Notes: generated from the letters alone by a model not told the origin. A stretch of DNA of 64,000 nt from Colwellia maritima (GCF_022669015.1 NZ_JAKKSL010000003.1:1-64000); one strand, 5' to 3'; shown: positions 18,690-30,744, counted from the stretch's first letter. Program-made: numbers and translations.

Positions 18690-20298
18690 TTATACAGCCA
18701 TGGCCTGAGCTACTGGCATAGGCCTAGCTGTTCGTTGAGCATAGGCTACATTATGCTTTGCCGCCATTTTATCAGCAAGCGTAACTAATTTTTCAACATT
18801 TGCAACTTTAATATCTTCAGGAACTCTCTGTCCATCAGTAAGATAACCTATTGGTAAGCCATTTTGAATTGAAGTTGTAATTATTTCACCAATACTGACG
18901 CTTTCATCAAGTTTAGTATAAATACAACCCGACAGTGGTACTTTTTTAAAGCGATCAACATTTTCTTGCATAACCTGTTGTTGGCTGTTCGCTGCTAATA
19001 CTAAATAATTTCTTATTCTAACGCGAGTATTGGAAACTAGGTTAGCTAAATTTTCAGCTAAACGGATATCTCTTTGCCCCATGCCTGCCGTATCAATTAA
19101 CACGAGTTTCTTTTTAGCAAATTGTTCAAGTAATAAATCTAATGCTTGGCTGTCTTTTGCTAGTTTTACTTGGCAACCAATAATTTTTCCGTACGTTGCC
19201 AGTTGTTCAAAACCTGCGATACGAAAGGTATCCGTTGAAATCAAGGCAACATGTTCATTTCCATGTACTTGGGCAAATCGTGCTGCAAGTTTGGCAATTG
19301 TTGTTGTTTTGCCTACACCTGTAGGTCCAACTAAAGCGACCACACCACCGCGATGAATAATGTCATTCTGAGTAGTATTAAGTTGTTCACCTATTAATTT
19401 GGTTGCTTGTTGCCATGCTTCTGTATCGCTGTACTGACTTGGCACATAACCCGCTATTTGGTCTGCTATTTGATCATTTAACCCTAAACCTAATAAACGA
19501 TTAACTAAAACTGCCCGTTGGGGTTCTTTTTGAGCCATTTCTTGCCACATAAGACCCGACACCTGATGTTCTAATAATTTTCTTATCGATGCCATTTCTT
19601 CTTGCATTTTATCAAAATTTTGTTGGTTCGCAAAACCGTTTTGTTCTGTTTGTTGCGTTGTTGAGTGCTGTGATTGCATTTTAATTGCCATATGCTCCGC
19701 TTCAAGAGATGTATGACCGTCATGTTGCTCATCATTGTTTGTATTAACTGTTTCTGGTGCTAGGATTGTTCCATCAGGCTTTGAGTGACGTAAACGTTCT
19801 GTAAAACTACGCAACTGATCTTCAATATTTTCATCTTGAATTGTAGCTTGATGCATCTGCTCTGCGTTTTCTTGTGCTGAATTACGTGGTAATGCATCAT
19901 TAGCATCGTTCATATTATTCGACGAACCATTTATATTTGGTTGATGCTGAACTTGTCTATTTAATAAAGCTGATAAGCTATCTGCAGGCGCTGAAGCATT
20001 GGTTTCTGTGCTTTGTTGTTCTTGCGCACCAGATGCTGTCTTCGGTGGTATTGATGAAGAATGAGTAATACTTACCGTATCATTTGTTACTTCACGGTTT
20101 TGTTGACTATTTTGACGATGTGCGTCGTTTTCTTTCGAAGCTACTCCGGGTTGGTTGGTTATAGTCAACCGCTGCCATTAATTCGACACCTTCAGGTATT
20201 TTTTTATTAGACATAATAACGGCATCTACACCTAATTCATCTTTTATTTGGGCTAATGCGCTACGCATATCTTTGCCAACAAAACGTCTAATCTTCAC
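18690..20298 (-). CDS. flhF: SRP-type GTPase FlhF, polar flagellum placement, one frame break
   Basis: FlhF marks the pole where the flagellum is built. I place the start at GTG 20298 (V/MKIRRFVGKDM) because GAGGAG stands at the right distance upstream. The N-terminal part 'DMRSALAQIKDELGVDAVI' is typical. A long, low-complexity Gln/Asn/Ser-rich B domain follows, then the GTPase NG domain with 'VGPTGVGKTTTIAKLAA', 'STDTFRIAGFEQL', 'LIDTAGMGQRD' and 'TKLDE'. The frame breaks in the repetitive stretch 20148-20160 (aacc-type repeats). Corrected length is about 535 aa. It follows flhA. Confidence 0.92.
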
Positions 20299-20418
20299 AG
20301 TGAACTCCTCATATAGTTTCAAGTTAATGTTAACAAGATGATGTTTGAAATAACGTAATGTCATACGCTGCTTTCTTCTCGTTACATTATTTACTTGTTA
20401 CTTTTCATACTCATTACT

Positions 20419-22523
20419 TTATTGCCCAATAGCGCTGACAATTTTAATTTGTTTGTCGTCTGGTATTTCTTGGTACGAGATAACCCGTAAACCCGGAATG
20501 GTATATTTTACAAACTTAGCTAACACAGAGCGTAAAATTCCTGACGTTAATAAAATAGGCGTATCACCTGCTAATTCTTGCTTCTGAGCGCCTTCTGTCA
20601 GTGACTTTTGTAATCGTTCTGCTAAGCCTGGTTCAATGCCTGCACCATCATCTCCGATACCATCTGCATTGACTGGTGCAACATTTGTTCCAACTCTGGT
20701 GCCAAGGTTATGACAGGTACTTCATAAGTTGGTCCAACAAGGTCTTGAATAATGAATTTTCGTAGACTAATTCTCACTGCTGCCGTTAATACTTCCGCAT
20801 CTTGACTCTTAGGTCCATATTCAACCAAGGTTTGTATAATTGAGCGCATATCACGTACAGCAACACCTTCGTTCATTAAGCTTTGCAAAACTTTAACAAC
20901 AGTACCGGCGATAATGTATCGGGAATAAAACCCTCCACAAGTTTGGGGTAAGTTTTGGCTAGCATATCGAGTAAATTTTGAACTTCTTCATGGCCTAATA
21001 ATTGTGAGGCATTATTGGTTAGTATTTGACTTAAATGGGTTGCCAATACAGTCGCTGAATCAACAACGGTATACCCTAATGTTTGTGCCTGCTCGCGTTG
21101 ACTTTGGTTAATCCAAACGGCATCTAAGCCAAAGGCCGGATCTTTTGTTGCTACACCATCAAGTTTGCCAAACACCTGGCCTGGGTTAATCGCTAATGCT
21201 TGATCGTGACGTATTTCTGCACTGCCAATGGTGACCCCCATTAACGATATTTGGTAACTATTGGGATCTAAATCTAAGTTGTCACGAATATGTACTGGTG
21301 GTACTAAAAAACCAAACTCTTGGGATAGTTTTTTACGCACGCCTTTGATTCGACTTAGTAACTCTCCACCTTGTGCTTTATCAACTAATGGAATCAATCG
21401 GTAGCCAATCTCCAACCCAATAACATCAACATGGTGAACGTCATCCCAATCTAATTCTTTCACTTCCTCTTCTTTTTGTTGAGTTTGTACTTGCTCTTCT
21501 TCTGCTATTTTTTCTAATGTCATTGCTTTGGTAATTTTATGTTTACCACCAAAATATGCTACTGCACTAATGCCTACAGCAAAAAGTAAAAAAGCAAAAT
21601 GAGGCATGCCAGGTATCACCCCCATGACAAACATAACGCCAAGCAGCAATATAAAGTGACTTGGCTTGTCCTAATTGACTACTAACTTGATCTCCCATGT
21701 CTTGAGAGGTATTTTGGCGTGTAACAACAATCGCCGTCGCAACAGATAATAATAAACCTGGGATTTGTGCCACTAAACCGTCACCAATGGTGAGCAGGGT
21801 ATAAATCTCAACCGCGCTATCAAAACTAAGGTCGTGTTGCACCATACCAATCACTAAGCCGCCGATGATGTTAATAAATAAAATCAAAATACCGGCAATA
21901 GCATCGCCTTTAACAAATTTACTGGCACCATCCATAGAGCCATAAAAATCAGCTTCACTGGTTACTTCAATACGGCGCTCTCTTGCTTGTTCAGCATTTA
22001 TAAAGCCTGCGTTTAAATCCGCATCAATCGCCATTTGCTTGCCCGGCATAGCATCAAGAGTAAAACGTGCTGTTACTTCCGCAATACGTCCTGCCCCTTT
22101 GGTAACCACAACAAAGTTGATAATAATTAAGATCAAAAATACCACCAAACCTACCGCGTAGTTACCACCGATCACCACAGAGCCAAAGGCTTCAATCACT
22201 TTACCTGCCGCATCAGTGCCTTCATGTCCTTCAAGTAAAACTACCCGAGTACTGGCAACGTTTAGCGCTAATCGTAAAATAGTTGCGATTAGAATAACGG
22301 CAGGAAATGAACCAAACTCTAATGGTTTAAGGGTATAGACAGTTATGAGTAATACGACTAATGATAAGGCGATATTAAAGGAAAATAACACATCAAGCAG
22401 CCATGCCGGCATAGGTAAAATAACCATACCTAAAGCAGCCATTACTAATAGCGGTGTACCAAGTCCCGATATTTGGGATAGGTTTTTCTTATTTATTTGA
22501 TTTAAATAGGCAGTTAATTGCAT
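20419..22523 (-). CDS. flhA: Flagellar export gate FlhA, three frame breaks
   Basis: FlhA forms the export-gate ring of the flagellar type III secretion system. The N-terminal half has about eight membrane segments and the family signatures 'ALNVASTRVVLLEGHEG', 'FVVVTKGAGRIAEVTARFTL' and 'DAMPGKQMAIDADLNAG'. The cytoplasmic domain includes 'GLEIGYRLIPLVD', 'GFLVPPVHIRDN' and the end 'PGLRVISYQEIP'. Breaks lie at 21641-21642 (one base too many), 20891 and 20669-20670 (each one base short). With these corrections the span is a whole number of codons, 701 aa, ending at 20419. A sigma-54 element lies upstream. Confidence 0.94.
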
Positions 22524-22573
22524 TGGATACAGCTTGCTCTTAATGATAATTTTTTGACGCTAATTATGATTTA

Positions 22574-22588
22574 GCAAAAGGTATACCA
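22574..22588 (-). promoter_or_regulatory. Sigma-54 promoter candidate for flhA
   Basis: On the minus strand TGGTATACCTTTTGC shows GG-N10-GC with a good TTTGC -12 element, about 50 bp upstream of the flhA start. The flhA-flhF-flhG-fliA group is sigma-54 dependent in Vibrio cholerae. Confidence 0.6.
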
Positions 22589-22607
22589 ACAGGGAAAAAT
22601 AAATACT

Positions 22608-23740
22608 TTAGTATTTAAATTCATCTGGAATGGGGAGGTTTTTAGCAACAGGTATTGGCCTTTTAGCACGACCTTTTTTATGCTCATTAAGTTGAAAAAT
22701 AAAGGCAAGTACTTGTGCTACAGCGGCATATAATTCTTCAGGAATGTCTTGGTTAACTTCTGCAGTATAGTACAATGAACGTGCTAATGCTTGGTGATTG
22801 AATAATTTCAACTTTATGTTCTTTTGCAATAGTACGAATATGCATAGCCATTTCATCTAGTCCTTTGGCGACAAGTATGGGTGCCCCACCAACATTTGCA
22901 TCATATTTTAATGCAACACTGTAGTGGGTAGGGTTAGTGATAACGACATCTGCATTTGGCACTTCCCCCATCATTCTTCTTTGCGACATTTCGTATTGTG
23001 TTTGCTTTATGCGCCCTTTAATTTCAGGATTACCCTCAGTATTTTTAAATTCGTCTTTAATTTCTTGTTTTGTCATTTTTAATTGGCGTGTGTGATTCCA
23101 CACTTGATATGGCGCATCAATCGCCACAATAATGCCAATTGACAGTGCCAATGCTAAAAACATCCATAACAACATGTTAACAGCATGACCAAAATTTAAT
23201 GGGATTGCTTCTAAGCTTAAGCCTAAAATTTGATCAAAAAGTCCATCAAGTAATAAGAAAGCAACAATAAATACAACAAAAAATTTTAAAATTGATTTTA
23301 GTAATTCGACAACGGCTTGCACGCCAAACATGCGTTTAAAACCTGCAAACGGCGATAACCGGCTTGCTTTTGGTGCCATAGCTTCCCAAGAAAACGCCAT
23401 GCCCCCCAAAGATAGTGTTACCAATAAATGCCGCAATAATAATAATAGCGAAAATGGCAAGCATGGGAAAAACAACATGACCAATACCACTAAAGATGAT
23501 GTTTGACATAGCATGTACATCCATCGCTTCTTTTCGACTTATTGAAAACATGCGCTTCATTGTTGTCGCCAATGCACTAACCAAAGCATTACCCATTAAC
23601 ATCATAGCGAGAGCACTTCCCACTAATACAAACATGGTACCTAAATCTTTAGAACGTGCTATTTGACCCTTTTTACGGGCGTCAGAGAGTTTTTTTGCCG
23701 TGGGTTCTTCTGTTTTTTCACCACTGTCTGACTCAGCCAT
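22608..23740 (-). CDS. flhB: Flagellar export switch protein FlhB, two frame breaks
   Basis: FlhB switches export from rod/hook to filament substrates by autocleavage. The N-terminal 'GEKTEEPTAKKLSDARKKG' and four hydrophobic segments are visible. The self-cleavage site NPTH is in 'VVITNPTHYSVALKYD', and the C-terminus has 'EELYAAVAQVLAFIFQLN'. Breaks lie at 23402-23410 (a run of six C followed by AAA, one base too many) and 22791-22792 (one base too many; the expected sequence is P-A-L-A-R-S-L-Y). Corrected length is 376 aa. It lies 31 bp after fliR. Confidence 0.94.
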
Positions 23741-23771
23741 AAATTATTTCCTTTAAGACATTATGTCCAAG

Positions 23772-24553
23772 TTACGTTGCTGAACAATCAATTAGGTAAC
23801 AACTAAAATCAAGCGCTCGTTGCCACTGTAGCTCAAAATGAGTGAGAAAATTACCAAAGGTTAACCACATAATTAATAAGCCGCCCATCATTGTAATAGG
23901 AAAACCTATGGCAAATATATTAAGCTGAGGAGCTGCTCGTGTCATCACCCCAAAAGAAAAGTTAATTAATAGCATCGCCGTTAATGGCGCTAAAGCAAGC
24001 GACAAAGCGGTTGCAAACATCGACCGCCCCATAAAACAATTTCTTTGTACTTAATACTAGCAAAATGTTCATTGCCAATAGGCAGCGTATCAAAACTGGC
24101 GACAATAAATTGTAAATACGCTAAATGGCCATCCATAGTCCAAAAGAGCAAGGTGGATAGTATTAAGAAAAATTGACCTACCGCGGGAACATTCATGCCG
24201 CTAGCGGGATCAACCAATGATGCAAAGCCCAACCCTGATTGCATCGCAATGATTTGACCCGCTAAAGTAAAAGTATTAATAACCATCACAGTGATAAAGC
24301 CTAAGCTAATACCAATGAGTGTTTGCTGAGCAATCATTAAAAAAGTAGTAAAAGAAAGTAATTGTTCAACTTTCGTTGGTGGAATGGTCGGCATAATAGC
24401 CAATGTTAACGTGACACATAAAAAAAGTTTAATACGCGTCGGGATAGTCCGTGCGCCAAAACCAATCATCATCATCACTAACGCAGAAATACGAGTAAAG
24501 GGCAAAATAAAATCAGCCAGATATTGATTAACAACTGACTCAGTAAATTCCAT
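23772..24553 (-). CDS. fliR: Flagellar export apparatus protein FliR, one frame break
   Basis: FliR is a core export-gate membrane protein that assembles with FliP and FliQ. Signatures include 'LPFTRISALVMMMIGFGA', 'QSGLGFASLVDPASGMNVP' and 'APLTAMLLINFSFGVMTRAAPQLN' in parts. The frame breaks at 24024-24025; one extra G gives 'VLWGGSMFATALSLALAP' and 260 aa. Its ATG overlaps the fliQ stop (TAATG). Confidence 0.93.
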
Positions 24554-24822
24554 TAGCTGACAACACTCGGAATACTAGCGACTAACCTAAAGGTGTAATC
24601 CATTAGCTTTTGTACCCCCCAGTGACCACCATAAACAAGTGCCAGTAAAGTGACGATAAGACGAGGCAAAAAGCTCAAGGTTTGTTCATTAATTGACGTT
24701 GCCGCCTGAAAAATAGCCACAAGCAAGCCAACAAATAAACTGGGTAAGATCACAGCGCTTACTAGCATAATCACTAGTAATAAAGCATCTCTTAATATGT
24801 CTACAAAGACTTCTGGTCCCAT
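24553..24822 (-). CDS. fliQ: Flagellar export apparatus protein FliQ
   Basis: An intact 89-aa protein with two membrane segments ('LLLVIMLVSAVILPSLFVGL' and 'IVTLLALVYGGHW'-like) and the family motif 'FQAATSINEQTLSFLPRL'. It is part of the FliPQR gate. It overlaps fliR by one base and follows fliP by 40 bp. Confidence 0.95.
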   Translation of the reverse strand: MGPEVFVDILRDALLLVIMLVSAVILPSLFVGLLVAIFQAATSINEQTLSFLPRLIVTLLALVYGGHWGVQKLMDYTFRLVASIPSVVS

Positions 24823-24862
24823 CTTATGTTCTCTTCTTTACTTTTATTGAGGTAGTAAAAAA

Positions 24863-25623
24863 CTAAGTGCCTAAACCATAACTGGTTGCAATTGTACCAA
24901 TGACTAAATTCCAACCATCAACCAATACAAATAACATGAGTTTAAAGGGGAGAGACACGATCATGGGCGATAACATCATCATCCCCATGGCCATTAAAAT
25001 ACTCGCAACGACTAAATCTATAATCAAAAAAGGAATAAATAATATAAAACCTATTTGAAAAGCTGTTTTCAACTCACTAATAATAAAAGCAGGTATAATG
25101 ACAGTCATTGGTAAATCAGTTGGTTTATCTACAGTCTCAAGACCTGCCATAGAAGCTAACGTATCTAAATCTTTTAATCTTGTTTGTTCAAGCATAAATG
25201 CTCGCAATGGTACTTTACCTTTATCAATGGCTTCAACTGACGTTAATTGATCGGATAAGTAAGGCCGATAGCCACTTCATTAATTTGATTATACACAGGG
25301 GTCATTATGAACAATGTCATAAAAAGCGTTAGCCCTATAATGACTTGATTCGATGGCGTTTGTTGTAAACCAAAGGCTTGACGTAATATTGCCATAACCA
25401 CCACTATACGAGTAAAAGAGGTCATCATGATCACAGCGGCAGGTATAAAACTGAGCGCTGTCATAAACATCAAAATTTGTAATGTTACCGAGTATTCTTG
25501 TGAACCATCAGGATTTGTGGTCAATTTTAATGCCGACATAGACAGATCATCAGCAGCAAAAACCCCTACACTCAATGTAGAAGCAACTAGCGTGAATAAA
25601 ACTAACCAGAGAATTTTTTTCAT
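24863..25623 (-). CDS. fliP: Flagellar export apparatus protein FliP, one frame break
   Basis: FliP nucleates the export gate. It has an N-terminal signal peptide, '[20 protein letters not shown]', '[16 protein letters not shown]', '[18 protein letters not shown]' and '[20 protein letters not shown]', all typical. The frame breaks at 25263-25264. One extra base gives '[19 protein letters not shown]' and 253 aa. It lies six bases after fliO. Confidence 0.94.
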
Positions 25624-25629
25624 AGGCTC

Positions 25630-26121
25630 TTATTTGTTGTTTGTTGTGTTACTTGTTGTTTGCGTATCGGTTTCGTTTTTACTATTTCTATTTTGTTGCA
25701 AAAAAGATAACACATTCGTCGACAATGCTAACGGCTTACCCACTTGAACATCAATAGGGGTTTCTAAGTTTTTCAATAAGTTTATTTGTTGAGAACTCAC
25801 GCCCAAAACTAATTGTTCATCGCCTATTTGTACTACAACGATGCGTTCTTTGGCACCTAAAGATAAGCTTGCAATAACCTTTAATTGACTTGAGTTTTGT
25901 TGGGTCAAATTAAAACGTTTTAAGACTATTGCACTTATAATTATGACCCCTAACACCATTAATAAAGATAAAATCATACTACTAGCATTCATATTTGCCA
26001 TAACATGCTTACCCACTTGTGGGGCTTGCTCTATAGCTGAGGGTTCACTCTGCTGAGCAAACGCATATGACGTTAAAAAATAAGAATAACTGCAACAAAT
26101 GAAAGCTATAATTTTAGTCAT
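25630..26121 (-). CDS. fliO: Flagellar biosynthesis protein FliO
   Basis: An intact 163-aa FliO. A signal-like N-terminus precedes a periplasmic stretch of about 30 residues, a single membrane segment ('SMILSLLMVLGVIIISAIVL') and a cytoplasmic domain with 'ASLSLGAKERIVVVQIGDEQ' and 'LVLGVSSQQINLL'. FliO stabilises FliP during gate assembly. Its ATG overlaps the fliN stop (TAATG). The tail is rich in Asn and Thr. Confidence 0.9.
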   Translation of the reverse strand: MTKIIAFICCSYSYFLTSYAFAQQSEPSAIEQAPQVGKHVMANMNASSMILSLLMVLGVIIISAIVLKRFNLTQQNSSQLKVIASLSLGAKERIVVVQIGDEQLVLGVSSQQINLLKNLETPIDVQVGKPLALSTNVLSFLQQNRNSKNETDTQTTSNTTNNK

Positions 26122-26528
26122 TATTTTAATTTTTTAATTCGTTCTATTTGGCTGATAACATCTGTTAAACGAATACCAAACTTGTCATTAACCACAACAA
26201 CCTCACCATGAGCGATAAGCGTTCCATTAACTAAAACATCTAATGCTTCACCGGCTACACGGTCTAACTCAACAACAGAACCTTGGTTCAATTGCAATAA
26301 ATTTCTGATGCTGATGTTACTACGTCCCACTTCCATTGAAATAGTGACGGGGATGTCGAGTATGGCATCAAGTTTACGTTTTTCTTCGCCTGTAATGGGT
26401 TTTTCATCCTCGGTTAACTCTTCTAGCTCAACAGCTTCAGCTTTACTTGCTCCTTCAGCAGAGGCTTCGGCTTGTTCATCTAACGCCTCGTCCCACATAC
26501 TTAAATCTTCATCATTGTCATTACTCAT
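26121..26528 (-). CDS. fliN: Flagellar switch protein FliN
   Basis: FliN is a C-ring protein that binds CheY-P and the export ATPase complex. I use the ATG at 26528 (MSNDNDEDLS) with a GAGG site upstream; a TTG 21 bp earlier is possible but less likely. An acidic N-terminal tail of about 50 residues precedes the SpoA domain: 'DIPVTISMEVGRSNISIRNL', 'LNQGSVVELDRVAGEALDVL' and 'GEVVVVNDKFGIRLTDV'. It lies between fliM and fliO. Confidence 0.94.
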   Translation of the reverse strand: MSNDNDEDLSMWDEALDEQAEASAEGASKAEAVELEELTEDEKPITGEEKRKLDAILDIPVTISMEVGRSNISIRNLLQLNQGSVVELDRVAGEALDVLVNGTLIAHGEVVVVNDKFGIRLTDVISQIERIKKLK

Positions 26529-26583
26529 TCCGCTTGCCTCAATTTTCAATTTTTTACGATTAATATTCTATACACGCTAGGTG

Positions 26584-27648
26584 TTATAAGTCGTCTTCTA
26601 AAAGCTCAAGTTCTGTTTCGCTGTCAAGGCGTTTGCCGCCTTTGGTTAAAATAGTTAATTCTGATTTAACAGATTCTGGACGTCTAATTTTTTCTTGAAT
26701 TTTTAGTGCCACGTTTTCTCGACTACGTCCTAGTTTTGCTCTAAACGTAGGCAAATCTTCAATTAACACCGTAATATGTTCAGGCATTTCAATGGGAATT
26801 ATATCACCTGCTTGTAATTCCATAACCTGGCTCAAGGGTAATTCCACGTCTAAAAATTTAGTATTGAGTGATACAGAAACATCCATAATTTCATCGCGTA
26901 GTGCTTTAGACCACCGCATATCTGTGTCTTCTTTATCACTTTGAACACCAAGATCGAGTAGTTCACGTATAGGTTCAAGCATGGAATAAGGTAATGCAAT
27001 ATGGAAATCGCCACCACCACCATCTAGCTCTATATGAAAAGAACTTATTACAACGACTTCTGTTGGGCTAACAATGTTAGCCATAGATGGGTTTACTTCT
27101 GAGTCCAAGTATTCAAACGATACATCCATCACTGGAGACCAAGATTCTTTGTAATCTTCAAATATTAATTTCAATAACATTTGAATAATTCGACGCTCCG
27201 TTGGGGTAAACTCCCTACCTTCTATTTTTGCATGATATCGACCATCTCCACCGAAAAAGTTATCAACTAAAATGAAAACTAAGCGCGCTTCCATAGTAAT
27301 AAGGCCGGTGCCTTTTAATGGTCTAAAGCGCACCATATTTAAACTGGTTGGTACAAATAAGGTATGAATATACTCACCAAATTTGATCATTTGAATTCCG
27401 TTTATTGATACTTCTGCCGTTCTACGCATCATGTTAAATAAGCTGATACGCATGTGCCGAGCAAATCGTTCGTTTACCATCTCCAACGTTGGCATACGGC
27501 CACGGACAATACGATCCTGTGAAGAAAAGTCATAGTCAGCACTACCGTCCTTTAATAGGGAAGGATCCTCAACTATTTCTTCTTCTTCAACATCATCAAC
27601 ACCATGTAAAAGCGCGTCAATTTCGTCTTGGGATAATAAATCACTCAC
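26584..27648 (-). CDS. fliM: Flagellar switch protein FliM
   Basis: An intact 354-aa FliM. The N-terminal CheY-P-binding peptide is 'LSQDEIDALLHGV'. The middle domain shows 'RMPTLEMVNERFARHMRISL' and 'GTGLITMEARLVFILVDNFF' in parts, and the C-terminal SpoA domain binds FliN. It forms the C-ring with FliG and FliN. Confidence 0.96.
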   Translation of the reverse strand: MSDLLSQDEIDALLHGVDDVEEEEIVEDPSLLKDGSADYDFSSQDRIVRGRMPTLEMVNERFARHMRISLFNMMRRTAEVSINGIQMIKFGEYIHTLFVPTSLNMVRFRPLKGTGLITMEARLVFILVDNFFGGDGRYHAKIEGREFTPTERRIIQMLLKLIFEDYKESWSPVMDVSFEYLDSEVNPSMANIVSPTEVVVISSFHIELDGGGGDFHIALPYSMLEPIRELLDLGVQSDKEDTDMRWSKALRDEIMDVSVSLNTKFLDVELPLSQVMELQAGDIIPIEMPEHITVLIEDLPTFRAKLGRSRENVALKIQEKIRRPESVKSELTILTKGGKRLDSETELELLEDDL

Positions 27649-27833
27649 TCATTAATCTCTTTTTAGCTTAATTATATTTTATATGAATTTGTTTACTCTA
27701 GTGTGTTTTAACGTAAGTTACATCACTTAATTAAACAGGTTTTAAAGTACATTTTATCCGTTATCTATTGTTGAAACTTTTTAACTTAATATTTTATTTT
27801 TCTATTTAAATTTAACACGTTAAATTAAAAAAC

Positions 27834-28382
27834 TTATTGCATCACAAAGCCTGTGAACAGTACTTGTTCAACAGTATCATTACCCTTGAGTTCTTTCATT
27901 ATCAATTGTACTGCCGTCAAAGATTGTTGCTTTAATGCTTCTTTACCAACACTTGTGCCTAAATCATCAGCATTTGCCTGTGAAAAAACATTGAGTAACG
28001 TGCTTTCAATTAAAGGAATATTCATTTTAACACTTTCTTCATTGTCGCCTCCACGTACCAATAACTGTACACGAATTTCAACAAAGCGATCACGTGCAGC
28101 TCCGGGCACATTAAAACGAAACGGTCTAGGCATTGGCACATAAAGCGCAGACCCTACTTTAGCATTTTCAACTGCACCTGCTTGAGTACTCTCTGCAGTT
28201 GCAGCACCATCAACAGCAGTTTGGGCTGTAGAGTTAGCACTATCGTCTCCCATCAAGAAAAAATACGCACCGCCACCACCGGCAAGTAAAATGACAACAG
28301 CGATGATGATAATGAGCATTTTTTTCTTTTTACCACCACTTTCTATTTCTAGATCGACTTCTTTACCCTTTTCGTCTGCCAT
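27834..28382 (-). CDS. fliL: Flagellar stator-associated protein FliL
   Basis: An intact 182-aa protein. A short charged cytoplasmic head is followed by one membrane segment ('MLIIIIAVVILLAGGGGAYF') and an Ala/Ser/Thr-rich linker. The periplasmic FliL domain shows 'VPMPRPFRFNVPG', 'RFVEIRVQLLVRG' and the end 'VEQVLFTGFVMQ'. FliL surrounds and stabilises stators. It lies 185 bp upstream of fliM. Confidence 0.94.
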   Translation of the reverse strand: MADEKGKEVDLEIESGGKKKKMLIIIIAVVILLAGGGGAYFFLMGDDSANSTAQTAVDGAATAESTQAGAVENAKVGSALYVPMPRPFRFNVPGAARDRFVEIRVQLLVRGGDNEESVKMNIPLIESTLLNVFSQANADDLGTSVGKEALKQQSLTAVQLIMKELKGNDTVEQVLFTGFVMQ

Positions 28383-28525
28383 GAGTTACCTTTATTCTAA
28401 CCTTAATAAATATTCTTAAACTATATCCTTGAATAGCACGCTAGCCAATGAGTTTTCATCAACTTAGCAGTATTTAGCTTAATTTATCTGCAATTAACAA
28501 AGTATATTTTTATTTGTGTCTAAAT

Positions 28526-30668
28526 TTAAGCATAATAATCAATCCCGCGTGTTGAAGATTCGATCATTCTTGCTGACACAGTATGCTCAAGTACATCACT
28601 CGCCTCTGCGGTATTTGTTACTGAACGATGATTTGTATCATCACCTTTTTCATTGCTATTTGACTGTTGTGATTGCTGTTCAACATTTGCATCACCAACA
28701 TCGACACCTTGATTTGCCAACATATCCCTTAGCTTCTGCATATTTTGATCAAGAGCCTCTTTAGCTTGTTGATTTTGCACAATAAAATTAACTGTTGCTT
28801 GCTCTCCTTGCAAATTAACTTTCACATGAATATTTCCTAGCTCAGGAGGATCAAGCGTAATATCAAACTGCTGCAATTTTTGTGAGATCATCAACATAAC
28901 TTTATCTTTAACCGCTTCAGAAAAATCTTTTCTAAAGATAGAAATCGTTTCATTATGTAATTGCGTATTCGTTTTTTGGCTTTGTGCAACCTCAGTGCTG
29001 CTCATTGGGTTAATCGTATCTATTGTTTGATGTTCTACCCTATCGTGAGTCGCTAATGTCGCTCTGTTTGTTGCATCAGACGAGTTAGTATTAAAGGCAA
29101 AATCAGTATTGGTTTTAGCCATACCTTTAGGGTTCAACTCTTTACTATCACCCACAACCTCTTTGCTTTGCTCAACAGGGTTCTCCGCAATTTTCGTGCT
29201 TAATTGCGATTCAGACGATTTTAAATTTACCTCTTTATCTAAAGACTCTGCTGTAGCCTCTCCCAAACTATCTGTCCCGCTATGTTGAACTTTATCTTTA
29301 ACAACAGGTTGAGTAAAAGACTGCTGAGCATTGGAGTTTACTGATATTAATTTGTCAGCTGATTTTAATATGCCTTTCTCAGCTTTAACATTTTCATTTT
29401 GCTCTGTCGTTAACCGCTCTTCATCACTTATTAACTCGTTTTCAAGCAACACTTCATCATTAGCATTCTTCTTCGCCATACTTTGCGATGTCATATTTTG
29501 CGATGTCATACTTTTCGTTACGGCCGTTGCTTGAATTTCGTCCTCAGATTTTAGTATGCTAGCTTTCTGATTCACGTCAATATTAATACGCTCTGACATT
29601 AAGTCATCTTGCTCACGTGCTTGTTGGATTTGTGTCTTAGCCGCTTTTTCAACATCACCGACGATTTGACTCGATGCTTTTACTGCATTGTCATCCACTT
29701 TATTCACTGCTAACCCTGCATCCGGTTGACTTGTTGTTTTAGAGTCAATGGTATTCGTTACGCCTGCATTGATCGCTTTATTTTGAACTAAATCAACAGA
29801 TTTTTCTTCGGCGTTATTACTTATATCAACGGGGGTTTCATCTATGTTATCCGTGTTATCCGTATTATTTGTTGTAACGTTAGCCAAAGCATTACCATCA
29901 ATGCTTGGTTTTGTTAGCAGCGGCTTAACATCTTGAGTTTCTTTCCCTTCGCTAGCACTGACTTTTGGTATATTTTGCAATTTCTCTTGTTCAAATGAAT
30001 AAGCTGATCCAGTTTCTGATGTCGATTTTATTGCCTTTGCTACACCGGATAAGTCAGCGATTAAATCACTCGATTTCAAGAATAGTTGTGCTTCACCTTT
30101 TACTTTTTGGATCTCTGCACTCTCTTCAAACGTCGGTATTCTCAACGTTTTTTACAATTGAGGCAGTTTCAGTTAAATTTTTATCGATAAGTATTTTGTC
30201 GACAGGCGCTTTTTCTACTAAACCTTGTTCTGTTAGTGTTTTATCCACTTTTGAGAAAAAAGACATTAATAATTCTGATTCACTGGCACTTTGATTCGCT
30301 TCGTCTGTTAGTGATCCGTTTGTCATCATTTCACTATCATTGCCGTTTGCGGCAATTTTTTGCGTGTCACTTGCCGAGAGTTCCTCATCCGAAAGGGCAT
30401 TAACATTATTTTGAATGTTATCAACTTGGCTTTCAGTTTTTATTATTTTTTGATTAGATTCACTGTTATCAGAGGAAGTCTGTTTCGGGGTAATAACCGC
30501 ATCAAATTCTTTATTTTCAGTTTCACTAATATCCTTATTTTTAGCTAGATGCAACTCAATATGCTGTGAAAATTCATCTTTTAATGGCGAAGGTAAAATA
30601 GCAGCTATACTGTCTTTAACTTCGACATTTTGAGAGCCGGAGATAGTTGAAAAATTGAGTTGTTGCAT
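28526..30668 (-). CDS. fliK: Flagellar hook-length control protein FliK, one frame break
   Basis: A very long FliK, about 713 aa after correction. The N-terminal two thirds are low-complexity and polar (Asn, Ser, Thr, Asp, Glu, Lys), as expected for the ruler. The C-terminal Flg_hook domain is clear: 'KLQQFDITLDPPELGNIHVK', then 'VNLQGEQATVNFIVQN' and 'LRDMLANQGVDVGDANV'. The frame breaks at 30128-30132; removing one base gives 'VENTDVEESAEIQKVKGEA'. It contains a 15-bp tandem duplication (29482-29511, MTSQ[NS] twice) and a 9-bp one (29846-29863, NTD twice). A sigma-54 element lies upstream. Confidence 0.9.
29482..29511. repeat. 15-bp tandem duplication inside fliK
   Basis: tttgcgatgtcatat is followed directly by tttgcgatgtcatac. 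In the fliK frame it encodes MTSQN-MTSQS. It matches in unit length the duplications in zapE, flrB and the DUF2884 gene. Confidence 0.9.
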
Positions 30669-30744
30669 AGTAATCCCAATCGCTAAAATCGATATTAGTT
30701 TAAGTATAAACGGACAGAATTTTCTCTTTAATGATATTACAAAG